A DNA stretch of 56,166 nucleotides from Lactobacillus jensenii DSM 20557 (GTDB lineage Bacteria > Bacillota > Bacilli > Lactobacillales > Lactobacillaceae): assembly GCF_001436455.1 (NCBI RefSeq), contig NZ_AYYU01000010.1:1-56166 (forward strand). Reading direction: 5' to 3'. How positions within the stretch are numbered: position 1 is the stretch's first letter; each line of letters starts with the position of its first letter. Positions 36,319 to 47,600 of this stretch are shown here, in pieces. Both the position numbers and the translations under genes were made by a program. Under the pieces are notes generated by a model. That model did no database searches. It saw only the letters and a list, made by a program, of their open reading frames with translations, and was not told where the DNA came from.

Positions 36319-37772
36319 TATTCATAAATCCATCGTTCAGTTGGGGTTTCAAAAATTTCACTAGCTTGTTTTGGTCCCAATTTCCCTTGTGGATATTGAA
36401 TTAATTTATCGATAGTTTTGTTTTCACCTTGCCAAGCATCTTCAACTGCATCAATAAATTCCCAGAACTTAGCAAGTTCACTCCAGTGAGTGAAGTTAGT
36501 TTGATCTCCCACAAAAACATCATGAAGTAAACGTTCATAACCATCTGGAACTAGTGAATTTTCATAATCTGAAAATTCATAAGCTAAATTTTCACGACGA
36601 ATTCCAGGCTCAGAAATCCGTTTACCATTGATTGTGAAATAAATTTCACTCTTAGGATCAATAATGATAGTAATGTTATTAGAATGAGCTTGTCCATACA
36701 AGTTGTTCATATGCTTTAAGACAATATCAATCCGGTTCTTCTTTTCTCGCAGCTTTTTACCAGTTCTAAAGTAAATTGGAACATTAGCTAATGATCCTTT
36801 AGTAAACTTCACTTTCCCGGCTGCAAAAGTTTCTGTTTTAGAATCAGGAGCAACATTTGGTTCTTGTAAATAGCCAAAAGTATCATCTGTTCCGGCATAT
36901 TGCGCTCTAACAAAGGCTGTCTTTATTTCATCAGCTGAAGGAATAACCATGCTATCAAGTAATTCTTGCTTCTTAGCATGAATAGCTTCTGAAGTAAGTG
37001 CAGTTGGTTCACCCATTGCTAATAAAGTAATTATTTGGAAGATATGATTTTGGACCATATCGCGCAAGGCACCAGAAGTTTCATAGTATCCACCACGTGC
37101 TTCAACACCTAGATTTTCAGCCAAAGTAACTTGAATATTTTTGATATATTCACCTGACCAAATATTCTTAATTAATGGGTTGGATAAGCGCATTGGTAAA
37201 ATATTTTGAATCATTTCTTTACCAAGATAATGGTCAATTCGATATACAGAATTTTCATTGAATGAGGCCTTAATTTCTTCATTTAATTCACTAGCTGAAG
37301 CAAGATCGCGGCCAAAAGGTTTTTCAACCACAATTCGGTTGAAGCCACTGCCAATTAACTTTTGGTCATTAATATGAGTTGCAATTGTTCCAAAAAAGCG
37401 AGGAGCCATTGCCATATAAAAGATGCGATTACCTTGAGCGCTATAACGACTATCTAAGTCATTAGCTAAATCTTTAATTGCTTGGTAATGTTCAGTATTT
37501 GTTACATCATGTGATTGGTAATAAAAATGACTTGCAAACTGCTTTAAGTGATTTTCATCAACTTCTTTATTATTTTCATGAACAGCATCCATAACTTGCT
37601 CACGTAAATAATCATGACTCCATGGCCTACGCGCCGTCCCAATTACTGCAAAGTTATCTTTAATTAAGTCTTGTTCATATAAGTTAAATAAAGCTGGATA
37701 CAATTTTCGATGGGCCAAATCACCACTACCACCAAAAATAGTCATAATTACTGGTATATTTTTCATAGTCAT
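36318..37772 (-). CDS. zwf: Glucose-6-phosphate dehydrogenase
   Basis: A 484-residue NADP-linked enzyme that opens the pentose phosphate route. The nucleotide-binding TIFGGSGDLAHRKLYP is at about 10-26 and the active-site RIDHYLGKEMIQN includes the conserved Asp-His and Lys. A start two codons later (37766) is possible; both lie just after AAGGG. It heads zwf-dinB-nrnA and is preceded by the yajC terminator. Confidence 0.96.
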   Translation of the reverse strand: MTMKNIPVIMTIFGGSGDLAHRKLYPALFNLYEQDLIKDNFAVIGTARRPWSHDYLREQVMDAVHENNKEVDENHLKQFASHFYYQSHDVTNTEHYQAIKDLANDLDSRYSAQGNRIFYMAMAPRFFGTIATHINDQKLIGSGFNRIVVEKPFGRDLASASELNEEIKASFNENSVYRIDHYLGKEMIQNILPMRLSNPLIKNIWSGEYIKNIQVTLAENLGVEARGGYYETSGALRDMVQNHIFQIITLLAMGEPTALTSEAIHAKKQELLDSMVIPSADEIKTAFVRAQYAGTDDTFGYLQEPNVAPDSKTETFAAGKVKFTKGSLANVPIYFRTGKKLREKKNRIDIVLKHMNNLYGQAHSNNITIIIDPKSEIYFTINGKRISEPGIRRENLAYEFSDYENSLVPDGYERLLHDVFVGDQTNFTHWSELAKFWEFIDAVEDAWQGENKTIDKLIQYPQGKLGPKQASEIFETPTERWIYE

Positions 37773-37829
37773 CCCTTCTAAGTCTTACTCACATTCATAA
37801 ATAATTTTACAACATTCTAGTTTTAGACA

Positions 37830-37856
37830 TAGAAAAAACGCCTCACGGCGTCTATC
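37830..37856 (-). terminator. Terminator after yajC
   Basis: GACGCC and GGCGTT around GTGA on the minus strand, followed by TTTTTC. It separates yajC from zwf. Confidence 0.85.
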
Positions 37857-38231
37857 TTACTTGTCTTCGTTAGCTTGTTCTTCTTCTGAAGCAGCCTTTT
37901 CTTCAGTTTCTGCAGGATTTACTTCTTGCTTAGGTGCAGATTCAACAACTTGACGAACTGCCATCTTACTAAAAGTTAAGAAAATTCCATCAGCATCAAC
38001 AACAACTGTCTTGTCCTTGTCATTAACTGAATCAATCTTAGCATGTAAACCACTTACTAAGATAACCTTGTCGCCCTTCTTAAGCTTAGAAAGCATGTCC
38101 ATTGCTTGTTGTTGACGCTTCTTTTGTGGCTTAATCATGAAAAAGTATGTAAAACCAACTAAAACAATCATCATAATGATTGTTGAATAACTACCAAAAC
38201 CGGCTGCTGCAGCCATAAATGAAATATTCAT
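37857..38231 (-). CDS. yajC: YajC, Sec translocon accessory subunit
   Basis: A 124-residue protein. One membrane segment (about 12-33, SYSTIIMMIVLVGFTYFF) is followed by the signature FFMIKPQKKRQQQ and a small beta domain. The last 25 residues are acidic and glutamate-rich. Partner of SecDF/YidC near the translocon. It follows ruvB by 68 bases, as usual in lactobacilli. Confidence 0.93.
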   Translation of the reverse strand: MNISFMAAAAGFGSYSTIIMMIVLVGFTYFFMIKPQKKRQQQAMDMLSKLKKGDKVILVSGLHAKIDSVNDKDKTVVVDADGIFLTFSKMAVRQVVESAPKQEVNPAETEEKAASEEEQANEDK

Positions 38232-38299
38232 TTTTTCACCTCATAAAAATATCTACTTTATATTATACAAAACTATACAAACTTTACTAGAAATTAACT

Positions 38300-39313
38300 T
38301 TAACTTTCTTCAGGAAGTGGTATCCCCAGTTGCAAATAAGCTTTCTGAGTGGCTACCCGACCACGCGGTGTCATCGTAATAAACTTATGCTGAAGCAAAT
38401 ATGGCTCATAAACGGCTTCAATTGTGTCTGTATCTTCTCCAATATTTGCTGCCAAAGTTCTAATTCCAACTGGTCCACCGTGATAAGCTTCAATAATTGT
38501 TCTTAAAATCTTGCGGTCAGTTAAATCTAGCCCTTCATTATCAACTTGCAATTGATCTAAGGCATACTTGGTTGTAGCCAAAGAAATTTTATTTTCTTCT
38601 TTAACTTGTGCATAATCTCTTACTCGCTTCAAAAGTCGATTGGCTACTCTTGGCGTTCCCCGACTTCTTCTAGCTAATTCATGGGCAGCTTCTTTACCAA
38701 TTTTAGTGGAAAAAACTTCACTAGAGCGTTGAATAATCTTTTCTAAATCGCCAATTGTGTAGTATTGCATATGCTCAACAATTCCAAAACGATCCCTCAA
38801 TGGCGCAGATAAGTCACCAGCCCTAGTTGTAGCCCCAATTAAGGTAAACGGAGGAAGTGGCACATGCACTGCATGACTTGTTGAACCTTCTCCAACTACA
38901 ATATCAACATAATAATCTTCCATTGCTGAATAAAGGATTTCTTCAATTGGCTTTGCCAAACGGTGAATTTCATCAATAAACAAAACATCCCCTGGGTCAA
39001 GATCAGAAAGTAAAGCTACTAAATCACCAGCTCGCTCAATTGCGGGACCAGAAGTATTTTTTAAATTAACTCCTAATTCATTGGCAATTACAAAGGCCAT
39101 AGTCGTCTTACCTAAACCTGGTGGACCATAAAGTAAGACGTGATCAAGGGCTTCATCTCTTTTCTTAGCTGCTTGAATATAAATCTCCATTTCAGATTTA
39201 ACTCTTTTTTGACCAATGTATTGGCTAAAAGATTGGGGACGTAAACTTAATTCATCTTGTAAGTCTTCTTGTTCTTCTTCACCAGCTACCACTCTGCTAT
39301 CTTCGTCCATCAT
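38300..39313 (-). CDS. ruvB: Holliday junction helicase motor RuvB
   Basis: A 337-residue AAA+ motor that drives branch migration with RuvA. Walker A is [12 protein letters not shown], Walker B FIDEIHRL, sensor 1 GATTRAG, and the arginine finger region LRDRFGI. The winged-helix C-terminus has TPRGRVAT. It follows ruvA by 28 bases. It completes the mutS-mutL-ruvA-ruvB order. Confidence 0.97.
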   Translation of the reverse strand: MMDEDSRVVAGEEEQEDLQDELSLRPQSFSQYIGQKRVKSEMEIYIQAAKKRDEALDHVLLYGPPGLGKTTMAFVIANELGVNLKNTSGPAIERAGDLVALLSDLDPGDVLFIDEIHRLAKPIEEILYSAMEDYYVDIVVGEGSTSHAVHVPLPPFTLIGATTRAGDLSAPLRDRFGIVEHMQYYTIGDLEKIIQRSSEVFSTKIGKEAAHELARRSRGTPRVANRLLKRVRDYAQVKEENKISLATTKYALDQLQVDNEGLDLTDRKILRTIIEAYHGGPVGIRTLAANIGEDTDTIEAVYEPYLLQHKFITMTPRGRVATQKAYLQLGIPLPEES

Positions 39314-39341
39314 TTCACTTCCTTAAATTGATTTTTATTGG

Positions 39342-39923
39342 CTATTTTTTCTTAAGTAACAGCTTAAGTCCTTCTTTAATATACTCATCAGCTGTGTCAT
39401 AAGTTGATTTTTCAAGTTTTGGCTTAACTTTTTCGACTTCTTTTTTAGTATAGCCCAAAGCTGACAAAGCTAATAAGGCATCACTAAGAGCTTGAGAGGT
39501 ATCAGCAGTAAATAGATCTTGTTCAACATAACTACCTAATTTTCCCTTTAAATCAAGCACAATTTGTGAGGCAGTCTTTTTTCCAACTCCTGGGAATTTA
39601 GTTAAGTAATTAACTTCTCCATTTTCAATCGCCTTAGCAAGCGAATCGCTACTTTCAGCAGCCATAATTGCCATGGCACTTTTAGGTCCGATTCCACTTA
39701 CACTAAGGAGCTTCAAAAATAATTGTTTTTCATCGCCACTTTCAAAGCCATATAAACTAATGTCATTATCACGTACAACTTGCTCAACATAAACCCGAAT
39801 CCGTTGGCCTTCACTATAACTATATGGCTTGGCACTATAAATCTTAAAGCCTTGTCCACCTACATCTAATGCAATGAAACTTGGCGTAATGATCGTAACA
39901 GTTCCTTCTAAATATTCATACAT
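39342..39923 (-). CDS. ruvA: Holliday junction-binding protein RuvA
   Basis: A 193-residue three-domain protein: OB-fold N-terminus (MYEYLEGTV), paired helix-hairpin-helix motifs ([13 protein letters not shown] and [20 protein letters not shown]) and the C-terminal RuvB-binding domain ([15 protein letters not shown]). Two bases from the mutL stop, hence coupled translation. Confidence 0.97.
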   Translation of the reverse strand: MYEYLEGTVTIITPSFIALDVGGQGFKIYSAKPYSYSEGQRIRVYVEQVVRDNDISLYGFESGDEKQLFLKLLSVSGIGPKSAMAIMAAESSDSLAKAIENGEVNYLTKFPGVGKKTASQIVLDLKGKLGSYVEQDLFTADTSQALSDALLALSALGYTKKEVEKVKPKLEKSTYDTADEYIKEGLKLLLKKK

Positions 39924-39925
39924 TC

Positions 39926-41791
39926 TTATTCACCTTTTTTAAACATATGGTCAAGTTCCGTATCGGTAATTTTGACAATAATTAGTTGTCCAAATGGATC
40001 ATAATATGGATCAGCTAAACTCGCTAGTTGTTCTAGCATGCTTTGGGCGCCTTCTTTAGTAAGCTTTTCTTTGCGCACTCGCCTTTTTACTTCGGCTTTA
40101 GCTAGACTAGCTTTAATGCCAGCTAAATTGTCTTTTTTACTAGTTAAAAATAAATCCAGCAGTTCACGAATATTGCGCTCAGATTCATCTTTTAGCCAAA
40201 GTGGATAACTTGGCAAAAGAAGTGAATTTTGACCAAAATCTTCTAAAATTAACCCAATCTCTCTAAGCTCGGATAAGTGATTCTTAATTTCTAAATAATC
40301 TTCACTACCAAAATCTAAAACAAGTGGTGTTAGTAAGGTTTGCTGATAATCTGTCTCCTGCATTTGCTTTAAAATATCGCAATACTTCAAAGCGCGCTCA
40401 GCACTAACTTGATCAATTAAGTATAAATCATCTTCATTACTTGCTAAAAGATAAGCTCCGACTTGTCCACAATAAGTTAAATATGGCAATGAATAAGCAA
40501 TCTTTTCATCACCTTTAGTTAATAAATTATCTTCTTTCTTATTAGCTTTTTTGGTAAATGGCGTTAGGCTTACTTGAATAGCGACATTTTTATCCCAACT
40601 AGCAGTTAAAACATAGCGATCATCTTCTCGAACTTGATTTAAGTCAACATAGCTCACTTCTTGATCAGAAATTTGCTTTTCTTCTTTAGCTGGCTGCTCT
40701 TCATAAGTCCGAGTTGTATCAACTACATTTTTGTTAAGGTTAAAAGCTAATTGGTCTTGTCTATCTACTTCTTTATTTAAATTCGCTAAAGCACTTACTT
40801 GACTAGTATTTTCTAATAAAGCAGTAGAAATTCCTTCTGTAATCAGCCGACTAAGTTCTTTTTCTTTTGATAATCTAACTTGTTCTTTAGTGGGGTGCAC
40901 ATTTACATCAACTAAAAATGGGTCAAGCTCAATCAAAATAACAGCTATTGGATAGCGACCTTGAGCAATTTTACTACCATAACCGGCTAAAATCGCCTTA
41001 GTTAATTGGTAATTCTTAATGTAACGCCCATTGAGCAAAATCGATACAAAATTTCGATTTGATCTTGTAGTCTCAGGCGTAGATAATAACCCACTTACCT
41101 TGAAATCTGGGTCTTCTTTACTAAATTCAATCATGTCTTTAGCAATAAAACGCCCATAAATATTTGCTAAATCTTGGCGTAAGTTATTATTACCTGGCGT
41201 TTTTAAAAGCAGTTTACCTTCATTTTTTAAGGTAAAGGCAATCTCACTATGTCCAAGTGCTAGACGATTTACAATGTCCACAATTTTCATTGTTTCGGTT
41301 CGTGGACTCTTTAAATATTTCAACCGAGCTGGCGTATTGTAGAACAAATCACTAACTTTGATTTCAGTTCCCTTGGTACTAGCATGAGTTTCTTCGCTTA
41401 GCTTTTCCCCACCAGCAAATTCAGCCTTCACACCTTTAATACCATCAGTACTCGTTATTACTTCTGTATGTGACACAGCAACAATTGAAGCTAACGCTTC
41501 TCCACGAAAGCCCAGAGTTGCAATCTTAAAAAGGTCACGTTCTTTGCTTATTTTGCTGGTAGCATGACGGCGAAAGGCTAAGTCTAAGTCTTCACTTGCA
41601 ATACCACTACCATTATCGCGAACGATTACTTCTTTTAGACCAGCATCAATAAATTCAATCTCAATTTGACTAGCTTTAGCATCAATTGCATTTTCAACTA
41701 ATTCTTTAACTACACTAGCTGGTCGTTCAATAACTTCACCAGCCGCAATCTGGTTGGTTAAAGTTTCCGATAATTCATGAATTTTCGCCAT
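39926..41791 (-). CDS. mutL: DNA mismatch repair protein MutL, with degenerate endonuclease motifs
   Basis: A 621-residue GHKL ATPase that links MutS to later steps of mismatch repair. The N-terminal ATPase is intact: [16 protein letters not shown] and [11 protein letters not shown]. The C-terminal endonuclease motif expected in bacteria without MutH, DQHA-x2-E-x4-E, reads [11 protein letters not shown] from D460, and the CPHGRP-like element near the end reads DPFGQL. The nicking activity may therefore be lost or altered. Its start overlaps the mutS stop by 1 base. Confidence 0.95.
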   Translation of the reverse strand: MAKIHELSETLTNQIAAGEVIERPASVVKELVENAIDAKASQIEIEFIDAGLKEVIVRDNGSGIASEDLDLAFRRHATSKISKERDLFKIATLGFRGEALASIVAVSHTEVITSTDGIKGVKAEFAGGEKLSEETHASTKGTEIKVSDLFYNTPARLKYLKSPRTETMKIVDIVNRLALGHSEIAFTLKNEGKLLLKTPGNNNLRQDLANIYGRFIAKDMIEFSKEDPDFKVSGLLSTPETTRSNRNFVSILLNGRYIKNYQLTKAILAGYGSKIAQGRYPIAVILIELDPFLVDVNVHPTKEQVRLSKEKELSRLITEGISTALLENTSQVSALANLNKEVDRQDQLAFNLNKNVVDTTRTYEEQPAKEEKQISDQEVSYVDLNQVREDDRYVLTASWDKNVAIQVSLTPFTKKANKKEDNLLTKGDEKIAYSLPYLTYCGQVGAYLLASNEDDLYLIDQVSAERALKYCDILKQMQETDYQQTLLTPLVLDFGSEDYLEIKNHLSELREIGLILEDFGQNSLLLPSYPLWLKDESERNIRELLDLFLTSKKDNLAGIKASLAKAEVKRRVRKEKLTKEGAQSMLEQLASLADPYYDPFGQLIIVKITDTELDHMFKKGE

Positions 41792-44373
41792 TAGTCTTCA
41801 TCCTTTAAATCTTGTTGCCAAGATGCTACTAATTGCATAACTTCTAGTGGCGTCTTATCAGCCAAGTACAAGTTATTAATATCTTCAATTACTTGCTTTT
41901 CAGTATCGGAGATGGCTTCATCACTAGTAGTTTCTTCAGTTTCACTACTATCACTAAAAAGATCTAGCTGCAAACTAGCTGGTTCAAGCCCATTAGCACC
42001 TTGCGCTTCAAGCCTCTTTAGCATTTTGCTTGCTTCGCGTAAGACTTTATTAGGTAAGCCAGCAAGTTGAGCAACGTGAATGCCGTATGATTGATCGGCT
42101 GGTCCTGGCAAAATCTTATGTAAGAAAATTAGCTTGCCATTTTCTTGAGTTGCACCAACGTGAATATTCTTAAGATGATCTAGTGTTTTTTCCATATCAG
42201 TTAATTCATGATAGTGTGTCGCAAATAAAGTCTTAGCACCAACCTTGTCATGTAAGTACTTCACAATAGCCCCTGCAAGCGCCATTCCGTCATAAGTCGC
42301 AGTACCACGTCCAATCTCATCAAAAAGGACAAGTGAGCGCTTAGTAGCATTTTGCAAGGCTTCATTAGCTTCGCTCATTTCAACCATAAAGGTGGATTGT
42401 CCACTAATTAAATCATCGGCTGCCCCAATTCTAGTAAAGATCTGATCAAAAATTGGCAGAGATGCTTCAGTTGCTGGAACAAATGAGCCTACTTGAGCCA
42501 TTACAGCTATTAAAGCCATCTGTCTCATGTAAGTACTCTTACCTGACATGTTAGGCCCTGTAATTAAGAAAACGCTAGTATCATCAGCCATTTGAATGTC
42601 GTTGGGGATGTAGCTGCCGTCAGCAAGCACTTTTTCAACTACGGGGTGACGACCTGCAATTACTTTAATTTCTTGACTATCTTGGTGGAAACTTGGACGG
42701 CAATAATTATTTTCTTCTGCAACTGTCGCAAAACTAGTCAAAGCATCTAAGCTGGCAATTGTGTTACCAAGTTCTTGTAATTTAGGGATGAAGGTCTTGA
42801 TGTATTCACGCAAGTCAGAAAAGATTTGGTATTCAAGATCCGTTGACTTATTTTCAGCTTCTAAAATTAAATTTTCATGCTCTTTAAGTTCTGGCGTAAT
42901 GTAGCGCTCTGACCCAGTTAAAGTCTGCTTACGAATGTAGCGACCTTCTGGCACCTTGGCAATATTTCCCTTTGAAACTTGGATAAAGTAACCAAAGACC
43001 TTGTTGTAGCCAATCTTTAAATTTTCAATCCCTGTCGCCGTGCGCTCTTGTGCCTGAAGCTGAGCAAGCCAGGTCTTCCCATTATTCATCGCATCACGAT
43101 AACGGTCAAGCTGTTCATTGATACCTTCACGAATCAATCCACCATCAGTAGTTAAAATTGGTGGATTTTCCACAATTGTATCTTTAATCTTCTTAGCTAA
43201 CTCTGATAAATCAATAATTTGATCTGCAAAATTAGCTAAATCTTCATCGCCACTTTCAAATAAGGCACTTTGAATCTGAGGAATTGCATCTAAAGAACGT
43301 GACAATTGCAAAAGCTCACGTGCATTAGCACTACCAAAGGCAATGCGCCCAGTTAAACGCTCTAAGTCATAAACGCCCTTTAGTGCATCCTTGACAGCTT
43401 CTCGAATAAAGTAGTTATCAAGCATTGCTTGAACAATCTTTTGGCGCTTTTCAATTTCGCTAATTGAAAGAAGGGGCCGCGCTAACCACTGCTTAAGAAG
43501 ACGCCCGCCCATTGCAGTATTAGTCTTATCAAGTAACCAAAATAGTGACCCCATCTTCTTACCAGTCTTGGCACTGGCTACTAATTCGAGGTTATTTTGA
43601 ACAACGTGGGACATTTGTAAATATTGCGAAACTTCATAGCTCTTGGCAATCTGTAAGTGAGCTAGGCTTCTTTTTTGAGTAACTAATAAGTAAGTTACTA
43701 GCTGCTTAGTGGCATCTTTTTCAGCTTGATTACTTAACTTTTGAATTGCATAGGAAACTTCGGCATGCTTTTCTTGGTCTTGAATAGGAGTTGAAACTGT
43801 AATGTTACTCTTTTTTAAGACGTCCTTTTGACTATCAGAAAGACTACCTTCAAAAACTACTTCTTTAGTTCGCAGAGAAAGCAATTCATTTAGCACATCA
43901 GCAAAACTCTTCAAATGAGTCGTGAAGATTTCCCCAGTGGATAAGTCAGAATATGCTAAGCCAAAGCCACTCTTAGTGGAAAAAACAGAAGTTAAATAGT
44001 TACTTTCCTTAGCACCATTCGGACCTTCATTCATCATGGTTCCTGGAGTTACTAACTGAATGATTCCACGCTTAACCATCCCTTTAGCTTGCTTAGGGTC
44101 TTCAAGTTGTTCACAAAGAGCAACCTTATAACCTTTTTCCACTAAAGTATTCACATAAGAATCCACAGCTTGGTGGGGAACTCCAGCCATTGGAATTGGA
44201 TTTTCGGTTTTGTTTGAACGGTGGGTTAAGGTTAATTCTAAGATTTGCGCACCCTTAACTGCATCATCTTCAAAAAGTTCATAAAAGTCCCCGACACGAT
44301 AGAACAAAAAGGCATCAGGATACTGACTCTTGATGTCGTAATATTGCTTCATCATAGGTGTTGTTTCTGCCAT
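41791..44373 (-). CDS. mutS: DNA mismatch recognition protein MutS
   Basis: An 860-residue mismatch sensor. The mismatch-binding FYRVGDFYELFEDDA (24-38) has the Phe-x-Glu wedge. The ATPase has ITGPNMSGKSTYMRQM, LFDEIGRGTATYDG and the helix-turn-helix end. A beta-clamp-binding motif QLDLF is at 802-806. GAGGGG precedes the ATG, with an extended -10 (TGCTATAAT) about 40 bases upstream. First gene of the repair operon mutS-mutL-ruvA-ruvB-yajC. Confidence 0.97.
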   Translation of the reverse strand: MAETTPMMKQYYDIKSQYPDAFLFYRVGDFYELFEDDAVKGAQILELTLTHRSNKTENPIPMAGVPHQAVDSYVNTLVEKGYKVALCEQLEDPKQAKGMVKRGIIQLVTPGTMMNEGPNGAKESNYLTSVFSTKSGFGLAYSDLSTGEIFTTHLKSFADVLNELLSLRTKEVVFEGSLSDSQKDVLKKSNITVSTPIQDQEKHAEVSYAIQKLSNQAEKDATKQLVTYLLVTQKRSLAHLQIAKSYEVSQYLQMSHVVQNNLELVASAKTGKKMGSLFWLLDKTNTAMGGRLLKQWLARPLLSISEIEKRQKIVQAMLDNYFIREAVKDALKGVYDLERLTGRIAFGSANARELLQLSRSLDAIPQIQSALFESGDEDLANFADQIIDLSELAKKIKDTIVENPPILTTDGGLIREGINEQLDRYRDAMNNGKTWLAQLQAQERTATGIENLKIGYNKVFGYFIQVSKGNIAKVPEGRYIRKQTLTGSERYITPELKEHENLILEAENKSTDLEYQIFSDLREYIKTFIPKLQELGNTIASLDALTSFATVAEENNYCRPSFHQDSQEIKVIAGRHPVVEKVLADGSYIPNDIQMADDTSVFLITGPNMSGKSTYMRQMALIAVMAQVGSFVPATEASLPIFDQIFTRIGAADDLISGQSTFMVEMSEANEALQNATKRSLVLFDEIGRGTATYDGMALAGAIVKYLHDKVGAKTLFATHYHELTDMEKTLDHLKNIHVGATQENGKLIFLHKILPGPADQSYGIHVAQLAGLPNKVLREASKMLKRLEAQGANGLEPASLQLDLFSDSSETEETTSDEAISDTEKQVIEDINNLYLADKTPLEVMQLVASWQQDLKDED

Positions 44374-44410
44374 TTAATTGCGTCCCCTCAAAAAGAAATT
44401 ACTATATTCT

Positions 44411-44439
44411 ATTATAGCAAAAAGAAAGCGTGCAATAAT
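44411..44439 (-). promoter_or_regulatory. mutS promoter
   Basis: TATAAT (44411-44416, extended TG at the correct position) with TTATTG (44433-44438), 16 bases apart. It overlaps the terminator hairpin of the neighbouring unit. Confidence 0.6.
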
Positions 44440-44452
44440 CATTGCACACTTT
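44424..44452 (-). terminator. Terminator between hsdR and mutS
   Basis: GTGCAAT (44430-44436) and ATTGCAC (44441-44447) with flanking AAAG/CTTT pairing and a T-rich tail on the minus strand. It lies about 180 bases past the hsdR stop. Confidence 0.7.
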
Positions 44453-44629
44453 AATTACTTAATAATTATAATCATCATCCGAATTGGCGTTTTGTTTGAC
44501 TACTAATCTCTCCAACATAATTTAAGTTACATACTAAAAAGAACGAAAAAATATTAATACTTCAAAGAATATATCCTTGATTATCAAGATTTTGGTATTA
44601 CAGAAGAAATTTACTCTAAATATACTTTA
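44453..44629. other. Junction region between hsdR and mutS with gene-like scraps
   Basis: On the minus strand a 19-codon frame (about 44460-44519) begins MLERLVVKQNANSDDD and has a gene-like composition. On the plus strand an open frame from about 44561 reads YFKEYILDYQDF and continues into the antisense of hsdR. Neither has a good ribosome binding site. They look like ends of displaced genes at the border of the restriction island, but this is not proven. Confidence 0.3.
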
Positions 44630-47600
44630 TTAAATAGGTCTAATTGCCATTTGTTTTGCTTGAGAAACCACCAATTTCGTTGCATCAGCTGAAATATCAG
44701 GTGGATACCCGTATTTTCTTAAAAGGTGTCTAACAGCCATTATCATTTTAGCTTGAACAGCAGCTCTTCGTTCCCAATCAACACCTGCATTAGCCTTGAC
44801 TGTCTTTACTAGTTCTTTGGCAATTAAATGTAATTTTTCTTCACCTAAAACTTGTACAGCTTTTTCATGGTTTGCTAAAGCATCATAGAAAGCAATTTCT
44901 TCTGGAGTTAAACCAAGATCTTTACCTTTTTCCTGTTCAGCATTAATTTTTTGAGCCATTTCAATCAACTCTCGAATAACAATTTCAGTGTTTATCCCAC
45001 GTCTATTATATTCAGCAATTGATGCTTCAAGCATTTCTTGAAATTTCTTACCTTGCACAATGTTCATTTGCAAACAAACTTTAATCTGTCCTCGTAGAAT
45101 TTTCTCCAAAATTCTAACTGCTAAAGATTTTTCATTTAGGTTCTGAACTTTCTTCAAAAACTCTGGAGAAATTGTATCCAATCTTGGCTTTTCCAATCCT
45201 AAAGATTTATATACATCTACTTCAGGTTCAGCAATTATTGATTGGTCAATCATTTGACGTAAGCGATAATCAATGTTCTTTCTTTCATGATCATCATTGT
45301 TGGAAAGTAATTTCATGATAAATACTTTAACTAACCTAAAGAATGCTATTTCTGGCCCAATCTCTTGAGCAGCTGGCTGAATTGCCACTAATGCATATAA
45401 CTTTTGAGTCTCTGTTACTACATCACAAAACTTTTGAATTGTGTCTTTATCTTCAGCAATTAACTCATTTGCAACCTTATTAACTGTCCTAGTTCTTACA
45501 ATATCATCTTTCGAATCGAAGCCCGAATAGTCTATTCCGTATAAGAAATCATTTTTAATGATATTGTACTTATCTTTAAGTAGTGCCAAAACCTTTTCGA
45601 CATTAATGCCTACTTGATCTTTGTCATCTTTAGAATAAATACTTAATGCAAGTTTTAAAGAATCCGCAATACCAATGTAGTCAACAATCAAGCCACTATC
45701 TTTATTTTTGAACACTCTGTTAACACGAGCTATCGCCTGTATCAAATTATGACCTTTCATAGGTTTATCAACATACAAAGTATTTAAACTAGGTACATCA
45801 AATCCAGTTAGCCACATATCAACAACTATTACTATTTGAAGTTCATCTGAGTTGTCTTTCATACGTTGTTGTAAAATACGACGGTCTTGCTTGCTAGTAT
45901 TATGTTTAGCAAGTTCTGGGCCATCTGAAGGACTAGAGGTCATTACGATCTTTATTTTTCCTTTGTGGATATCTGAACTTTCCCAATTTGGACGCAATTT
46001 TATAATCTCATTGTATAATTTGACAGCATTGATTCGAGAGATTTCGACAATCATAGATTTACCGAACTCTTCTTTTTGCCGAGCTTCAAAATGAGATACA
46101 AAATGCTTAGCTATAGCTTCCAATCTTTGCTTAGCACCAGCAATAGCTTCAAGCTTAGTTAATTCTTTATTTCGAGCTTCTTTTTCTGAATCAGAAGCTT
46201 CGGTATTTAAATCATACTCATCCATCAACTCATTAAACTTCTCTTCTGAGCCTGATTTAAGTTTTAAAGGAATTATATGACTTTCATAAAAGATCCTAAC
46301 TGTTGCGTGATCTGCTACAGATTGAGTTATATCATATACATCAATATAATTACCAAAAATTGCTACAGTTGACTTATCTGCTGTATCAATTGGAGTACCA
46401 GTAAATCCAATAAATGAAGCATTAGGTAAAGCATCCCTCAAATATTTTGCATAACCATATCTAACACCGTTCTTAGTAAGTTCAGCCTGCAGACCATATT
46501 GAGTTCTATGAGCTTCATCTGCCATAACAATTACATCAGATCGATTAGTTAAAACTGGCATTTCATTTTCCCCACGTTCAAAATCTGGAGAAAACTTTTG
46601 AATTGTACTAAAGACAATTCCACCTGAATTACGGCTCATATAATCTCTAACTTCATCACGATTTTCTGCATGATCTGGTGTTTGTTGAAGATATTCATGA
46701 GCCTGAGCAAAAGTACCAAACAATTGATCATCTAAATCATTTCTATCATTAATCACAAGAATAGTTGGATTACCTAGTTTTCTAGCAACAATTCCTGAGA
46801 AGAAAACCATCGATAAAGATTTTCCTGATCCTGTAGTATGCCAAACAACACCTATTCTTTTATCACTATTAGATTTCAAAGCACGTTCAGCAGCAACAAC
46901 TGCTTTATTAACCATATAGTATTGATGGTATGCAGTTAATATTTTTACCGTACTATCACCATTGGTCTCAAAAATAATAAAGTTTTGAATAATATTGAGT
47001 AAGGTTTTAGGCTTCAACATATACTCAATTAAAATATCGAGTTCCAGGCTACCTTCTGGTACTAATTCATTTTTAGGTTGTCGCCAACGCATAAAGCGAT
47101 CAAAACCTGCAGTCAAAGAACCTGCACGAGCATTAACTCCATCAGAAGCAATTAGGATTTCATTGTATTTCATGTAGTCTGGAATTTCAGCTTTATAAGT
47201 TTGTAACTGTTCGTACGCTTCTTTTACAGTAATATTTTCATTATCAGGCTTTTTAAGTTCAAATGTAATTAAAGGCAGTCCGTTAACAAATACAGTGATA
47301 TCGGTTCTACGGCTTTTTTCACCTTGTACAATTTCAAATTGATTAGTAGCTAAAAAGTCATTATTTTTCCAGTTATCAAAATCGATTACATGCAAAGTAA
47401 CAGTCTTATTTTCTCCATTCTCAGATGTCTTTATCTTCACACCTTCAATCAGCAACTTGTGCATGTAATGATTGTTAATCATCATATCTGGATTATCAGC
47501 TAATTTGGAAAATTCATGCAGAGCACGACGATAAATATCATCTGAATAACCTGGATTTAATTCTTTTAAGACTTTAGACAATCTAGGTTCAAGGATGAAC

